Source: Streptococcaceae bacterium (GTDB lineage Bacteria; Bacillota; Bacilli; Lactobacillales; Streptococcaceae). From it: DNA of 64,000 bases. This document shows positions 51,665-62,133 of the stretch, piece by piece. Numbering within the stretch: the first letter of the stretch is position 1; every line of letters starts with the position of its first letter. The stretch spans positions 1 through 64,000 of the forward strand of contig JAISXW010000035.1 of the NCBI GenBank assembly GCA_031270325.1, in the 5' to 3' direction. Under the pieces are notes generated by a model that was given only the letters and a program-made list of their open reading frames with translations, searched no databases and was not told where the DNA came from. A program made the translations under genes and the position numbers.

Positions 51665-53120
51665 AATAGCAATTAAGAGTTTAAAAGGTGTCAGTATCCT
51701 AGCCTTTGCAGGTTTTTTATCCAAAGTTTTGGCTGCGCTGTACCGTTTTCCCTATCAAAATTTAGTTGGGGATCAGGGGTTCTACGCTTTTCAGCAAGTT
51801 TACCCTTTCTACTCAATTATCACCACCCTATCACTGACTGCCTTGCCAAACTTTTTGTCTAGCTTAATCCACTCATCTGATAATCCCGAAGACGAGACAA
51901 GGCATTTCTTTCAATTGTCTTTTATCTTATCTATTTTGAGTTTTATTATCCTGTTAATCTTTCATCACGCTATTGCTAAATTAATGGGCCAAGAAAAATT
52001 AGCCCAGCCATTAGTCATGGCTACACTCCCCATCTTATTAGTCCCTTTTCTATCTTTATACCGCGGTCGTTTACAAGCCCAACTTAAAATGACACAAACC
52101 GCTTTTTCGCAAATCATTGAACAAGTCGTGAGAGTTTCTTTGATTATCTGTGCTGCATTATTATTTACACACCTGTCAACTAACGTTTACGTGATTTCCT
52201 TTTTAGCAATGTTAGGTTCTTTTATCGGTGGGGTGGTCGCCTTAGGTTACTTAATGTCATCTAGTCGTTTAGAGTTTAAAGGTCTATTTGTACACTTTAC
52301 AGATTTAGCGAGTAAAGCTAAAATCGTTCAAAAATTTGGCTTATCTTCTTTAGTCTTTACATTTTTCATGGTTTACATGTTGCTTTTACAAATGATCGAT
52401 GTCTTTTTTGTAAAAAATGCCTTAATGCAGATGCCTCAGGGGATGACCTCTAATCGTGCCGAAATTCTTAAAGGTATTTACGACCGAGGACAACCTTTTT
52501 TACAACTTGGGTTAGTACTGACCACATCAATTCTAACCGATGCTTTACCTCATCTGACCAAACTGGGCAAAATTCCTCAGAAAATTTGGCACAATGTGGT
52601 CCATCTATCAATCGCACTAACTGTCGGTCTAGTCATTTTACTACCCGATATGAATGATGTGCTGTTTAAAAGTCATGATCAATCCCTTAGTTTACAACTC
52701 TTTATCCTTCAAGTTCCTTTATTTTCAATCATTCAGTTACACCATCATGATTTCTTTTTAAAAGGAAAAAATAAACTTTCTGCTTTGATTTTATTGACTG
52801 GTTTGAGCCTCAAGCTCTTACTCGTCTACCCTTTAACTGTTTCCTTTGGCCTCATCGGGACTTCACTTTCAAGTGTCTTAACTTTGATTGTCATCTACTT
52901 ACTTTATAGTTACGACAATCGTAAAGCGCCAAAAGAATTATTGAATCTTCAATTTTGGTTGGCGATTATGATGATGAGTATTGTCGTGCTAACCACCAAC
53001 CATTTTTTGGTGGTTCACGACCGATTTTTACAATTTGCCAAAATCCTCCTCCTAACAGTAATCGGAGCTATTACTTTCTTCAAGCTATCTAAGCTGAAGT
53101 TTAAAGACTTAATCGTTTAA
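51645..53120 (+). CDS. Polysaccharide biosynthesis/lipid II flippase-like membrane protein (MOP superfamily)
   Basis: GVSILAFAGFLSKVLAALYRFPYQNLVGDQGFYAFQQVYPFYSI. Confidence 0.85.
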   Translation: MKKQMNKIAIKSLKGVSILAFAGFLSKVLAALYRFPYQNLVGDQGFYAFQQVYPFYSIITTLSLTALPNFLSSLIHSSDNPEDETRHFFQLSFILSILSFIILLIFHHAIAKLMGQEKLAQPLVMATLPILLVPFLSLYRGRLQAQLKMTQTAFSQIIEQVVRVSLIICAALLFTHLSTNVYVISFLAMLGSFIGGVVALGYLMSSSRLEFKGLFVHFTDLASKAKIVQKFGLSSLVFTFFMVYMLLLQMIDVFFVKNALMQMPQGMTSNRAEILKGIYDRGQPFLQLGLVLTTSILTDALPHLTKLGKIPQKIWHNVVHLSIALTVGLVILLPDMNDVLFKSHDQSLSLQLFILQVPLFSIIQLHHHDFFLKGKNKLSALILLTGLSLKLLLVYPLTVSFGLIGTSLSSVLTLIVIYLLYSYDNRKAPKELLNLQFWLAIMMMSIVVLTTNHFLVVHDRFLQFAKILLLTVIGAITFFKLSKLKFKDLIV

Positions 53121-53154
53121 AAAAGCGTCTAGGCATCAGCCAGACGTTTTTTTG
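53120..53154 (+). terminator. Intrinsic terminator
   Basis: AAAAAAGCGTCTaggcatcagccAGACGTTTTTTT. Confidence 0.85.
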
Positions 53155-53162
53155 CAACCCTA

Positions 53163-53279
53163 TCTTCAGAACTGCTCATGAGGTTTTCTCAAGTTCGTGG
53201 GGGGACTTCTGAAAATATCGAAAGAACTTCAGAAATAGGTGAATGGTGTTCAGAAGTGAATCGTTGAACTTCGGAAGTA
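53163..53279. repeat. Degenerate 21-bp-phased ACTTCnGAAGT palindrome array, 6 units
   Basis: Palindrome centres at 53168, 53189, 53210, 53231, 53252, 53273, exactly 21 bp apart. Confidence 0.8.
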
Positions 53280-53408
53280 CATTAATGGATTTCGTTAGGT
53301 AAGCGACGTACAGATTGCACATGCAAGCCAAGCCCACTAAAAACGAAGGCAACCTCTCTAAAAGTGAGGACAGTTCCATTAAAAACGAAACGAGTGCTAC
53401 TAAAAAAT

Positions 53409-53702
53409 AGAACAAGTTCTACAAATAATAGAACGAGTTCTACTAAAAATAGAACAAGTTCTGCAAATAATAGAATAAGTTCTATAAATAATAGAACTCG
53501 TTCTATAAATAATAGAACGAGTTCTATAAAAAATAGAATGAGTTCTATAAATAATAGAACAAGTTCTACAAATAATAGAACGAGTTCTACAAATAATAGA
53601 ACGAGTTCTACAAATAATAGAACGAGTTCTACAAATAATAGAACGAGTTCTACAAATAATAGAACGGGTTCTACAAAATATAGAACGGGTTCTACTAAAA
53701 AT
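53409..53702 (+). repeat. 21-bp palindromic tandem array 4, 14 units
   Basis: agaacRRgttctacaaataat x14 without indels; degenerate upstream units from about 53346. Confidence 0.97.
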
Positions 53703-53706
53703 AAAA

Positions 53707-53739
53707 GTAAGCGGGGGCGTCATGTGATGTCCTGCTTAC
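53707..53739 (+). other. Terminal hairpin of array 4
   Basis: GTAAGCGGGGGCGTCATGTGATGTCCTGCTTAC; homologous to 2753-2783. Confidence 0.8.
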
Positions 53740-53771
53740 CTAGAATATCGCACAATTTGACAACGTGCGAT

Positions 53772-56700
53772 TTAAATAGGCTCGATATAAACTTTATCTG
53801 GTCCACCTAGTAAAATCAAATATTTTTCGACATCAGGTGTTTTAAAAGCCAATGAAAGACTTTCTGCATACAAGTCCATCTGTGTTTGATACCGTGCTTT
53901 AATCTGAGAGACACTTGCCAAACTTGTAAAGTGGTCGGTCTTATAGTCAAAAAGAATCAATTTATCCGGAAATTTGAGATAACCATCAATAATCCCCCGA
54001 ATAATATATTGTTCACCTGATCTCTCATCTGTTTTGAACATTGAAAACGGTGCTTCACGTGACAGTTTGTCAACATTTGACACCAGCAGTTGACCAAACT
54101 CTGTCTCAAACAAAGTCATAAGTTGATCAATTTGAATTTTCGCCTTAACCTCATCCCTCACAGAAAGATTGCCCACTGTTACTAGTAAAGTTTCACGTGA
54201 AACATTTGTTAAATCAAGAGACTGCATCAAGTCATGTACTGCTGAACCTAACTCTGTCGGCGATACTTTTTGATCCATTTTTAAAAATTCAAACTGTGAC
54301 TGGTTGGCACGCTCATTAACCACAACATCAGTTTTTGATATCAGATGGTCATAACGTTTTTTGATTTGACTAGGTGTTTGAATCGTTGGCAACTGAATCC
54401 CAGCTTGATATTTTTGATTAAGGAGTTCAGCAGAATCCAATAACTTTTTAGCTTTTTTTACCTCCTCAATCGTCTCCATCGTGGCTTCAAATTGTTGAGA
54501 TTCACTTAAAAGTGTTGCAAAGGTTTGAGGCATTTGAGGCTGAGCAGGTAGCCTATCTACTAAATCTGTATCTGAAAAGAGCTTAACTTTTAGATTGATT
54601 GCAGCTTTATTTGTCGTGGCGTGATAGATCCCCAAAATCCAATTAAGATAACCTTTACTTGATTTCCTAATTGTTGCCTCTAAAAGACCATTTTCATCAA
54701 AAGAAGCCATTTGATAATCTAAAAATTGATTTTCTTCATCTAATTTTGAAGCCTCTATCTTTCCTACCATGTAAACTTTTTTGATAGCCCGTGTAAACGC
54801 TACATAAAGCATTCGCATTTCCTCAGCTAAAGCTTGATATTCTTTTTCTAATGCGTTGACAGTATGCGGTAAAGTTTGCATTTTAACCAAGGCATAAGGA
54901 AATTCAGTCTCTATCTCCGCCTTAAAATCTGTTGTAAAAGCAATCCCTGCACCATTTTTTCTGGATAAAATTAAATCACTGGTCTGATCTTTCCTGTTAA
55001 ACTTTTTATTGAAATTCAAAATAAAGACATAGGGAAATTCTAGACCTTTTGATTTATGTATGGTCATCACACGAACAGCGTTACTCGGCAAAGTCACATT
55101 GACAGAAGCCAAATCATTTTGACTCGTCATTAACTGATCAATCATTCTGATAAATTGAAATAATCCTTTGTAGCCTGATGATTCATAAGAAGCGGCACGA
55201 TCTGCTAGGGCTAATAAATTTGCTTGACGAAGTTGACCGTTTTTCATTCCGCCAACATAATCATAATACTGTGTATCACGGTAAATTTGCCAAATCAAAT
55301 TGTGTAAACTATATTGACTAGATAATTGACACCACTTACTAAAGGTTTGGGTAAATTTCTCTAATTTCGTGACTAATTTTTCATCAACCAATTCAGGTTT
55401 CAAACCTGTTTTCTCATAAGTTTTTTGATATTTTTCATAAAAGGACAAATCACCTGATCCTTGTAAACTAATGATAGCTAATTCATTTTCATTAAAACTA
55501 AACAATGGAGATTTTAAAAGCGATACAAAAGACAAATCAAAAAGTGGATTATTAATAGCTCTTAAAGCATCTAAAATAACCAATACTTCCATTGCTTGTA
55601 AATAGGTCATTTTACCTTCATCGAGGACAACAGGAATATCAAAAGAAAGAAGGACACGCTCTATTTCAGCATTATTAGTCTTACTTCTGACCAAAATCAC
55701 AATATCTTCGTAGTTGATACCTTTGTTGACAAGTTGACAGATAGCTTGTGCCGTCATAACTAACTCGTTTGTTGATAAGTTTTCTTCGTCTTTAAGAAGG
55801 TTTGTGTTTTTATCATCTTTATAGATGAGTAATTCCGCTTTTAAATCATCTGAAAACTCATCTAAAAGTTGTGGATTACCCACCACCAACTTTTCTTGCG
55901 AACCATAAACCATTTCTCCGATATTTTTATCCATGAGTGGTTCAAAAATTTGATTGGTCAGCTCGATCACACTTGGATAGGACCTAAAATTTTCCTTCAA
56001 GCGAATTAAGCGACCTTCACTATTTGTATCTTGATAAGCCTCATATTTGCTCATAAAAAGCGACGGATCTGCTAATCGAAAACCATAAATAGATTGTTTA
56101 ACATCTCCCACCATAAAGCGATTATGGCCATTAGATAACAAATTTAACATCGCCTCTTGCAAATGATTGGTATCTTGATATTCATCTACCATAACTTCAA
56201 AATATTGTGATTGGTAAACCTTGCGTAATACATCATTTTCTTGCAAGATTTCAATCGTCAGATGTGTCACATCACTATATTCAAGAGTCGCATTTTTGAG
56301 TTTATACTCATGATATTGCTGATAAAACGCTAATGCTATCAGCTGTAAATCTTTTGTTAATTCTTTTGCTAATTCATGATATTTTTCCACGATGACTTGA
56401 TGTTTGATGGTATCAATAAACTGATCTAATCTTGCTTTATTGCTGACAATCAGTGATTTTAAACTGCGTTTTTGTTCTTCAACTCCTTCATCGCGATCCT
56501 CTTTGTTATTGGCATTAGGAACAAATTGAAATTTTATTTGACGATAGCAGTCTACAAAATTTTGAAATTGCTTTTGATTAAGTGCATCACGCAAGCTTTC
56601 AAAATTCGAGATAAAAGTCTCAGCATTAGCTATTTTTGCCTTACCTACAATCACACCAGAAGATAAATTATCTTGAAGTGCTTTGTAAATCTGGAATAAA

Positions 56701-57428
56701 CTATCCTGTAACCCATCTGTAAATCGGTCTGGTAAGTCCGCATACGTTTTATAGTTTGAAAAACCATTTAGAAAATCGTGCTTTAACCAATGGATTGGGT
56801 TTTCTAAACCGTCTGCAAAGGTATTGATTTTGTCTAGGACCGTATAAAAAGCATCTATCTTACGATCAGATGAAAAATTATTCATCACTTTTATAAAACG
56901 ATCTTGTTCAATTATTCCTTCACCAGCTAATGAACGTTCGACTAAATTATCAAATATCTCTCGTTTGATAACATCTTGTTCATTTTTATCCACCAAAAGT
57001 CTAAAGGTTGGGTCTAAATTTTTGAAATAAAAATTCTCTTTGAGAAACTTCAATGTGAAACTATCCATTGTGCCAATATCCGCAGTTGACAAGTCCTGTA
57101 AAGCTTTTGTCAACAGATGAATTTTTGAAAAATCTTTTTCTTGATGCCTTGCTGCCCGAATTTTTTTATCCAAACGTGTTTTTAATTCAGCAGCTGCCTT
57201 ATTCGTAAAAGTTGAAATAAAAAGATTTTTAATCGCAACACCATTCAAAATCATATTCAGAATACGTTCAGTCATCACAAAAGTTTTGCCTGAGCCGGCA
57301 GAGGCTGAAACTAAAATATTGCTCCCTGTTCGATAAATGCCTTCTATTTGTTCAGGTGTTTTCGGCATCTTTTTATCAACCTCAGCAGCCTGTAATAAAG
57401 CTATTTCTTGGTCAGTGAGATGATTCAT
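53772..57428 (-). CDS. rexA: ATP-dependent helicase/nuclease subunit A (AddA/RexA)
   Basis: UvrD-like helicase (NILVSASAGSGKTFVMTERI), C-terminal nuclease motif LILFDYKTDH. Confidence 0.95.
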   Translation of the reverse strand: MNHLTDQEIALLQAAEVDKKMPKTPEQIEGIYRTGSNILVSASAGSGKTFVMTERILNMILNGVAIKNLFISTFTNKAAAELKTRLDKKIRAARHQEKDFSKIHLLTKALQDLSTADIGTMDSFTLKFLKENFYFKNLDPTFRLLVDKNEQDVIKREIFDNLVERSLAGEGIIEQDRFIKVMNNFSSDRKIDAFYTVLDKINTFADGLENPIHWLKHDFLNGFSNYKTYADLPDRFTDGLQDSLFQIYKALQDNLSSGVIVGKAKIANAETFISNFESLRDALNQKQFQNFVDCYRQIKFQFVPNANNKEDRDEGVEEQKRSLKSLIVSNKARLDQFIDTIKHQVIVEKYHELAKELTKDLQLIALAFYQQYHEYKLKNATLEYSDVTHLTIEILQENDVLRKVYQSQYFEVMVDEYQDTNHLQEAMLNLLSNGHNRFMVGDVKQSIYGFRLADPSLFMSKYEAYQDTNSEGRLIRLKENFRSYPSVIELTNQIFEPLMDKNIGEMVYGSQEKLVVGNPQLLDEFSDDLKAELLIYKDDKNTNLLKDEENLSTNELVMTAQAICQLVNKGINYEDIVILVRSKTNNAEIERVLLSFDIPVVLDEGKMTYLQAMEVLVILDALRAINNPLFDLSFVSLLKSPLFSFNENELAIISLQGSGDLSFYEKYQKTYEKTGLKPELVDEKLVTKLEKFTQTFSKWCQLSSQYSLHNLIWQIYRDTQYYDYVGGMKNGQLRQANLLALADRAASYESSGYKGLFQFIRMIDQLMTSQNDLASVNVTLPSNAVRVMTIHKSKGLEFPYVFILNFNKKFNRKDQTSDLILSRKNGAGIAFTTDFKAEIETEFPYALVKMQTLPHTVNALEKEYQALAEEMRMLYVAFTRAIKKVYMVGKIEASKLDEENQFLDYQMASFDENGLLEATIRKSSKGYLNWILGIYHATTNKAAINLKVKLFSDTDLVDRLPAQPQMPQTFATLLSESQQFEATMETIEEVKKAKKLLDSAELLNQKYQAGIQLPTIQTPSQIKKRYDHLISKTDVVVNERANQSQFEFLKMDQKVSPTELGSAVHDLMQSLDLTNVSRETLLVTVGNLSVRDEVKAKIQIDQLMTLFETEFGQLLVSNVDKLSREAPFSMFKTDERSGEQYIIRGIIDGYLKFPDKLILFDYKTDHFTSLASVSQIKARYQTQMDLYAESLSLAFKTPDVEKYLILLGGPDKVYIEPI

Positions 57429-60400
57429 TGTGATTTCCTCCTGTCAGCAGGTTATTGCGTATGTCATCTTTTGATTTGAGGTGAATTTTTCTACCTGATC
57501 CTAAATGAAGATCTGCTTCAAAACCACAAATGCTTTTAAATTGACAAAATTGACAACCTTTGGCATGATGTTTAACAACAATTGGATTAATATTGATTTT
57601 ACCTGATAAAATTTTTTGACCAGCTTGTTGATAAAGTAATTCATTGTGAGCGATCATAGCTGTTATTTCTGATTCCTTATAAAAATTAGTATTGTTTTTA
57701 TAAGGTAACCCATCATGAGTGAATTGACCTAGATTAAAAAGATGTTCAAAATTCTGATTTAGCTCACTTGCTAAATCAGAATTGAAAAAGCCGTTATACT
57801 TCATTAATTTTTTTAATTCACCTGCTATATCAGCTATTTGATTAACAGATTGAAGTGCGATCGTTGGGTTATGGAGTTGTAAATAAAGCGCCCCCCAAAT
57901 ACTTGAAGAGGTCTTAAATTTTGTCGCATTCTGACGTAAAATATCCAAATAAGTCAAAAATTGTAAACTGACACCATCATAGGCATCTTGCAAATCAAAC
58001 TTTTTATCTCCTGATTTGTAGTCAACTGCCCCAATAGTGTCAAAAATCTTGTCTACACGATCAATCAAACCTCGTAAATTTAAAGTTTTATCAGCTTGTA
58101 GTGCCACTTGATAATTTTTAATCCCTGATTGTTCAAAACCAAATGCCTGTTCAAAAGCCAAAGGTAAAATCGTACCATTATCTAAGGTTTGTTGAAGCAT
58201 TGTGGCAGTTTGTTTGATAATTTCCTGTAATTTCGTCCAAGTATAACGGCTTGTAGCATCTCGTGTAAAATAAGTTAAGTATTTCGTGTCAACTTCTTGT
58301 AAACTTTTTGTCACAAGCGTCTCAAATGTGCTCTGTTCTGTCTGATCAAAACGCATTAGTTTTTCAAACACTTCATGAAAATAAGAACCAGAAATACGTG
58401 CATCTAAATTTATTTTTTCAAAGGCTTTGAGATTCAGTGTGTGCTTTAAAAAATATTGATATTCACAATTATAAAAGTTTTCAAAACTAGACACCGAAGC
58501 ATTCAGTTGTAAAGGGTATAAGGATGACATGACTACTGAATCAACTTGTCTTTCTTGCAATTTATCCGTTTCAAGTGCTGACAATACGTGTTGATAGTTG
58601 GGTTGCTTCGCCATTATCCTAAATAAACTAATCCAAAAAGATTTTGAGGCGTAATCAGTGGATGAGAGCAGTAACCGCTCAACCTGACCAAAATTTGATA
58701 ATAAGCCATCATAATTTCCGATGTGTTCAATCGTTTCGTTTAAATTGACTGCACCTTTTATAAGTGGTTTAACAGAACGTTCAATTAAAAATTGCAAGAA
58801 CATAGACAGATCACTTTGCTCGTTTGCATAAATTTGTGGTGTAGATAAAACCAATTTTTTATTAGCTGCATTAAAAAGCTGTAAAGCTGTAAAGCTATTT
58901 TTTTTGCTATTAATAAAAGCAGGTTCATCAATATATTGTATCTGATTGTTTTCTTTTAACTTTTCATTAATGCTTGTGCGCTCATCATCAGACAGCAAAC
59001 TCATATTTTGTTTGCTTCTTGGAAAATTTGACTGGGTTAAACCAATCGCAAACACATAATCAGCTGTATGCGGTTCAACTAATTCGTATGATTTAACTTG
59101 TACAACATCAACATTTGACGGAACTAATCTATAAGTCGCATTTTGAATACCTGATTCGATGATATCTAAAAATTCTTTGACCGACAACACCTCTAAACCA
59201 AAAACAATTGTAAATTCTTCAAGTACCGTTAATAATAATTTCCAGACTTCTAAGTGTTCCGAGGAATTTTCAAAAAGACCTTTTGTTTCAGATTGAAGAT
59301 ATAAGGTTTCAAGTCTTTCTTTAACCAAACCATCCGCCAAAAATTCTTGAAATTTCTTAACCCAATTGACACCTTTTTGAGGTTTCGCCTCCAGAAATTT
59401 TTGTAAGGGTGATAAATTACCTATCAGACTAACTCTGATTTTTTCAGCTTGTACTTCCTCAAATTTTTGATTGAATTGCCTTCTACCCTTGATATTTCGC
59501 TGTAAACTATAATATTCAAACTTGTAAACGTCTTGTAAATTTAAATCTGGAGCTGTATATAACTCTGTTTTCAATAAATTTAAAATATCATTCAGTTGAT
59601 AATGTGTCGTCTTTATTTTTAATAGAGATTCCACCAACACTATTAGAGGATGATCCTTCATTGATTTTTCTTGGGCATAAAAAAATGGAATCGCATATGT
59701 CTTAAATACTTCTGGTAATAATATTGCATCTGTAGTTACATCGCCTAGCAAAACTAAAATATCTTGATACCTAACTCCTTGAAATAATAAGTGACGAATT
59801 TGTTTTGCAACGTGTTCAATTTCTTCTTTGTGATTGACAACTTGCCAGAGTTCCAATCCATCTTGATGGTTTAAAACCTCATCATCCGAAAGTGTAAAAT
59901 CTGATGACTTTTCCATTAGAGTTGACAATTCTGTAAAAGTCGTATCAACTTCATTGATAGACTTATAAATAATATTCGCCTTATATTTTTGCTTTAGTTT
60001 TTCAATTAGCTCAACTGATTGTTGATAAATATTTCCTTCGATAAAAGTTGCTGTTACTGCTTTTTTAGAAGCATAAACACCAAAGATAATTTCTGAAACC
60101 TTATCATTTAAGACATCAATTAAAGTCATTTCCTCTGCTGTCATTCGAGAATAGCCGTCAACAATCAGTATACAATCTTGTAACTCTTTTGTAAATCTAT
60201 CGTCAATGACATTGTCGATGAATTGTGATAATTTCTGCTCATTTAAAAAATGAGCAAGTTGATCATTAAATTCATCCAAAATCAATTTTAATTCTTGATT
60301 TTTTTTGCTATTGTTAGCTAATAATAACTCATCTGTTTTTAGATTTGATCTATTTAATTCTTGATAAAGTTCAATTATTTGCGTTATAAACCCCTGTTTG

Positions 60401-60738
60401 TCCCTCATAAAACGATAGGTCGGAATTTGAGCATCAGATAGATGTTTCAGAGTTCGCCTCATGAGCATTGCAAGACCAATATTTGTTAAATTATTTTGAT
60501 TGTTTTCTTGATTTTTGTCAAAATACCACGGAAGTTGTTTTAATCGCGTCACAGTTAAATCAAATAAGGCAACATCTTGCCCACTATTAAAACGCTTCAA
60601 AATCTCTCTTTCTTTCTCAAAAGAAAGAGAAGAAGGGACAATGTAAAATATTCTTTTAGCCTTTTTTAAGTGTTGGCGTGCCTCATCAATCAAAAAATGA
60701 GTTAAATCATCATAAATATTAGTATGGATAATTTTCAT
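57412..60738 (-). CDS. rexB: ATP-dependent nuclease subunit B (AddB/RexB)
   Basis: Partner of rexA; C-terminal GLIDRVDKIFDTIGAVDYKSGDKKF nuclease motif. Confidence 0.93.
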   Translation of the reverse strand: MKIIHTNIYDDLTHFLIDEARQHLKKAKRIFYIVPSSLSFEKEREILKRFNSGQDVALFDLTVTRLKQLPWYFDKNQENNQNNLTNIGLAMLMRRTLKHLSDAQIPTYRFMRDKQGFITQIIELYQELNRSNLKTDELLLANNSKKNQELKLILDEFNDQLAHFLNEQKLSQFIDNVIDDRFTKELQDCILIVDGYSRMTAEEMTLIDVLNDKVSEIIFGVYASKKAVTATFIEGNIYQQSVELIEKLKQKYKANIIYKSINEVDTTFTELSTLMEKSSDFTLSDDEVLNHQDGLELWQVVNHKEEIEHVAKQIRHLLFQGVRYQDILVLLGDVTTDAILLPEVFKTYAIPFFYAQEKSMKDHPLIVLVESLLKIKTTHYQLNDILNLLKTELYTAPDLNLQDVYKFEYYSLQRNIKGRRQFNQKFEEVQAEKIRVSLIGNLSPLQKFLEAKPQKGVNWVKKFQEFLADGLVKERLETLYLQSETKGLFENSSEHLEVWKLLLTVLEEFTIVFGLEVLSVKEFLDIIESGIQNATYRLVPSNVDVVQVKSYELVEPHTADYVFAIGLTQSNFPRSKQNMSLLSDDERTSINEKLKENNQIQYIDEPAFINSKKNSFTALQLFNAANKKLVLSTPQIYANEQSDLSMFLQFLIERSVKPLIKGAVNLNETIEHIGNYDGLLSNFGQVERLLLSSTDYASKSFWISLFRIMAKQPNYQHVLSALETDKLQERQVDSVVMSSLYPLQLNASVSSFENFYNCEYQYFLKHTLNLKAFEKINLDARISGSYFHEVFEKLMRFDQTEQSTFETLVTKSLQEVDTKYLTYFTRDATSRYTWTKLQEIIKQTATMLQQTLDNGTILPLAFEQAFGFEQSGIKNYQVALQADKTLNLRGLIDRVDKIFDTIGAVDYKSGDKKFDLQDAYDGVSLQFLTYLDILRQNATKFKTSSSIWGALYLQLHNPTIALQSVNQIADIAGELKKLMKYNGFFNSDLASELNQNFEHLFNLGQFTHDGLPYKNNTNFYKESEITAMIAHNELLYQQAGQKILSGKININPIVVKHHAKGCQFCQFKSICGFEADLHLGSGRKIHLKSKDDIRNNLLTGGNHNESSH

Positions 60739-60820
60739 ATCAAAAATAGACCTCTCGGTCTATTATATCATGTTTAGTTGGACAGAACATTGACTTGATA
60801 ATTTAGGGACATATCTTAAA

Positions 60821-61963
60821 TTAGTTTGTTCGCACCGGTGTTATCAATTGAATAAAATCAAGCGTATCACTCTTAGGCACTAAAGTAAATGGTCGAACAG
60901 GTGAGATGAATCGAATTCTAACCTCCGGCTCTTGAATAACCTTTAAGGCATCAATCAGGTATTGTGGGTTAAAGGAAATTGTTAAATCTTCACCTGATTT
61001 TGTTAGTGGTGTAATTTCCTCGTGCACTGAACCAACTTCTGGAGAATTAACTGTGGCTATGATTTTATCTCCTGTAACAGTCAATTTTACAGTACCATTA
61101 GTTATTGCACTAGAAAGCAATTTAGCACGATCCATTGTATGCCGCAAATTAGCGACATCTAAGGTTAAATCAAGTGTATAATCTGTATCAGAAGGAATTA
61201 AACGATTTGTATCCGGATAATTACCTTCAACAAGTCGTGTATAAAATGAAATCGTTTCATTGCGAATTAAAATTTGATTGTTTGAAAAGAAGATATCTAA
61301 TTCTGTCTCATCATCTGAAAAGACTGATTTAAAACTATTCACAGACTTATTAGGTAAAACTAAATCAAAATCTTCGCTGAGTTTATCCAACACAACTACG
61401 CGTTGACTCATACGATGTGAATCTGTCGCCACAGCTTTTAATCTCTTCTGCTCTGTGAGGGTTAAATGAAGTCCAGTTAAAATAGGTCGTGATTCTTGAG
61501 TTGAGGCCGCAAAAGCGGTTTCTGCAAAGAGTTCTTTTAAGATTCCAGCTTTGATTTTTAATGGATTCTCTGTTGACATTTCTTGAATCCGAGGATACAT
61601 TTCAACGTCCAATCCTTTAAGTGTGATTTCAGATTGACCTGAGATTAAAACAACTTGATTTTGTTCAATTTCTTTAAACTCAAACGTAATTTCAGGTAGG
61701 TTGGTCACGACACTTTCAAAAAAAGTAGCTTCTAATAGAATACTTCCAGGTTCAGAAATTAACATACCTGCATTTTCATCATCTTTTGATAGAAAATTTT
61801 CAATTGAAATTTGACCATTTGAACCAGTTAAGATGATTCCTTCAGTTGACACATCGATTTTTATTTTAGATAAAGTTGGTATGGCTATTTTAGTTGAAAT
61901 AGCTTGTTTAGTAATTCTTAAATTATTGAGAAAAGCAGTTTTGTTGATTGAAAAATTAATCAT
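60821..61963 (-). CDS. dnaN: DNA polymerase III beta sliding clamp
   Basis: [23 protein letters not shown]...; downstream of dnaA. Confidence 0.96.
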   Translation of the reverse strand: MINFSINKTAFLNNLRITKQAISTKIAIPTLSKIKIDVSTEGIILTGSNGQISIENFLSKDDENAGMLISEPGSILLEATFFESVVTNLPEITFEFKEIEQNQVVLISGQSEITLKGLDVEMYPRIQEMSTENPLKIKAGILKELFAETAFAASTQESRPILTGLHLTLTEQKRLKAVATDSHRMSQRVVVLDKLSEDFDLVLPNKSVNSFKSVFSDDETELDIFFSNNQILIRNETISFYTRLVEGNYPDTNRLIPSDTDYTLDLTLDVANLRHTMDRAKLLSSAITNGTVKLTVTGDKIIATVNSPEVGSVHEEITPLTKSGEDLTISFNPQYLIDALKVIQEPEVRIRFISPVRPFTLVPKSDTLDFIQLITPVRTN

Positions 61964-62074
61964 TGTGAGCACTCTTTCTTTTATTAGTTATAGTAATATA
62001 GTTAGTAATAATAATAGGTCGTGTTAGTGATGTGGAGAAGTATTTTAAATACAGCAAATTAAAGGGAAAGAAGT

Positions 62075-62104
62075 TGTGGATAAAAAAATAAAAACTGTGA
62101 ATAA
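62075..62104. other. DnaA boxes in dnaA-dnaN intergenic region (oriC subregion)
   Basis: TGTGGATAA at 62075-62083 and TGTGAATAA at 62096-62104. Confidence 0.75.
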
Positions 62105-62133
62105 GTTTACTTTTTTTCACAACTCAATTCTAT

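Noticed and set aside
27307-53702. CRISPR array interpretation of the 21-bp arrays
   Set aside because: Units are near-identical throughout with no unique spacers of protospacer length and no cas genes in the window.
53364-53810. ORFs across array 4 (NRTSSTNNRTSS.. plus, SRTRSIICRTRS.. minus)
   Set aside because: Same artefact of a 21-nt stop-free repeat. The shared M-PL-FI start of array 1 and array 4 ORFs differs at mostly non-synonymous positions, which fits RNA pairing better than protein conservation.
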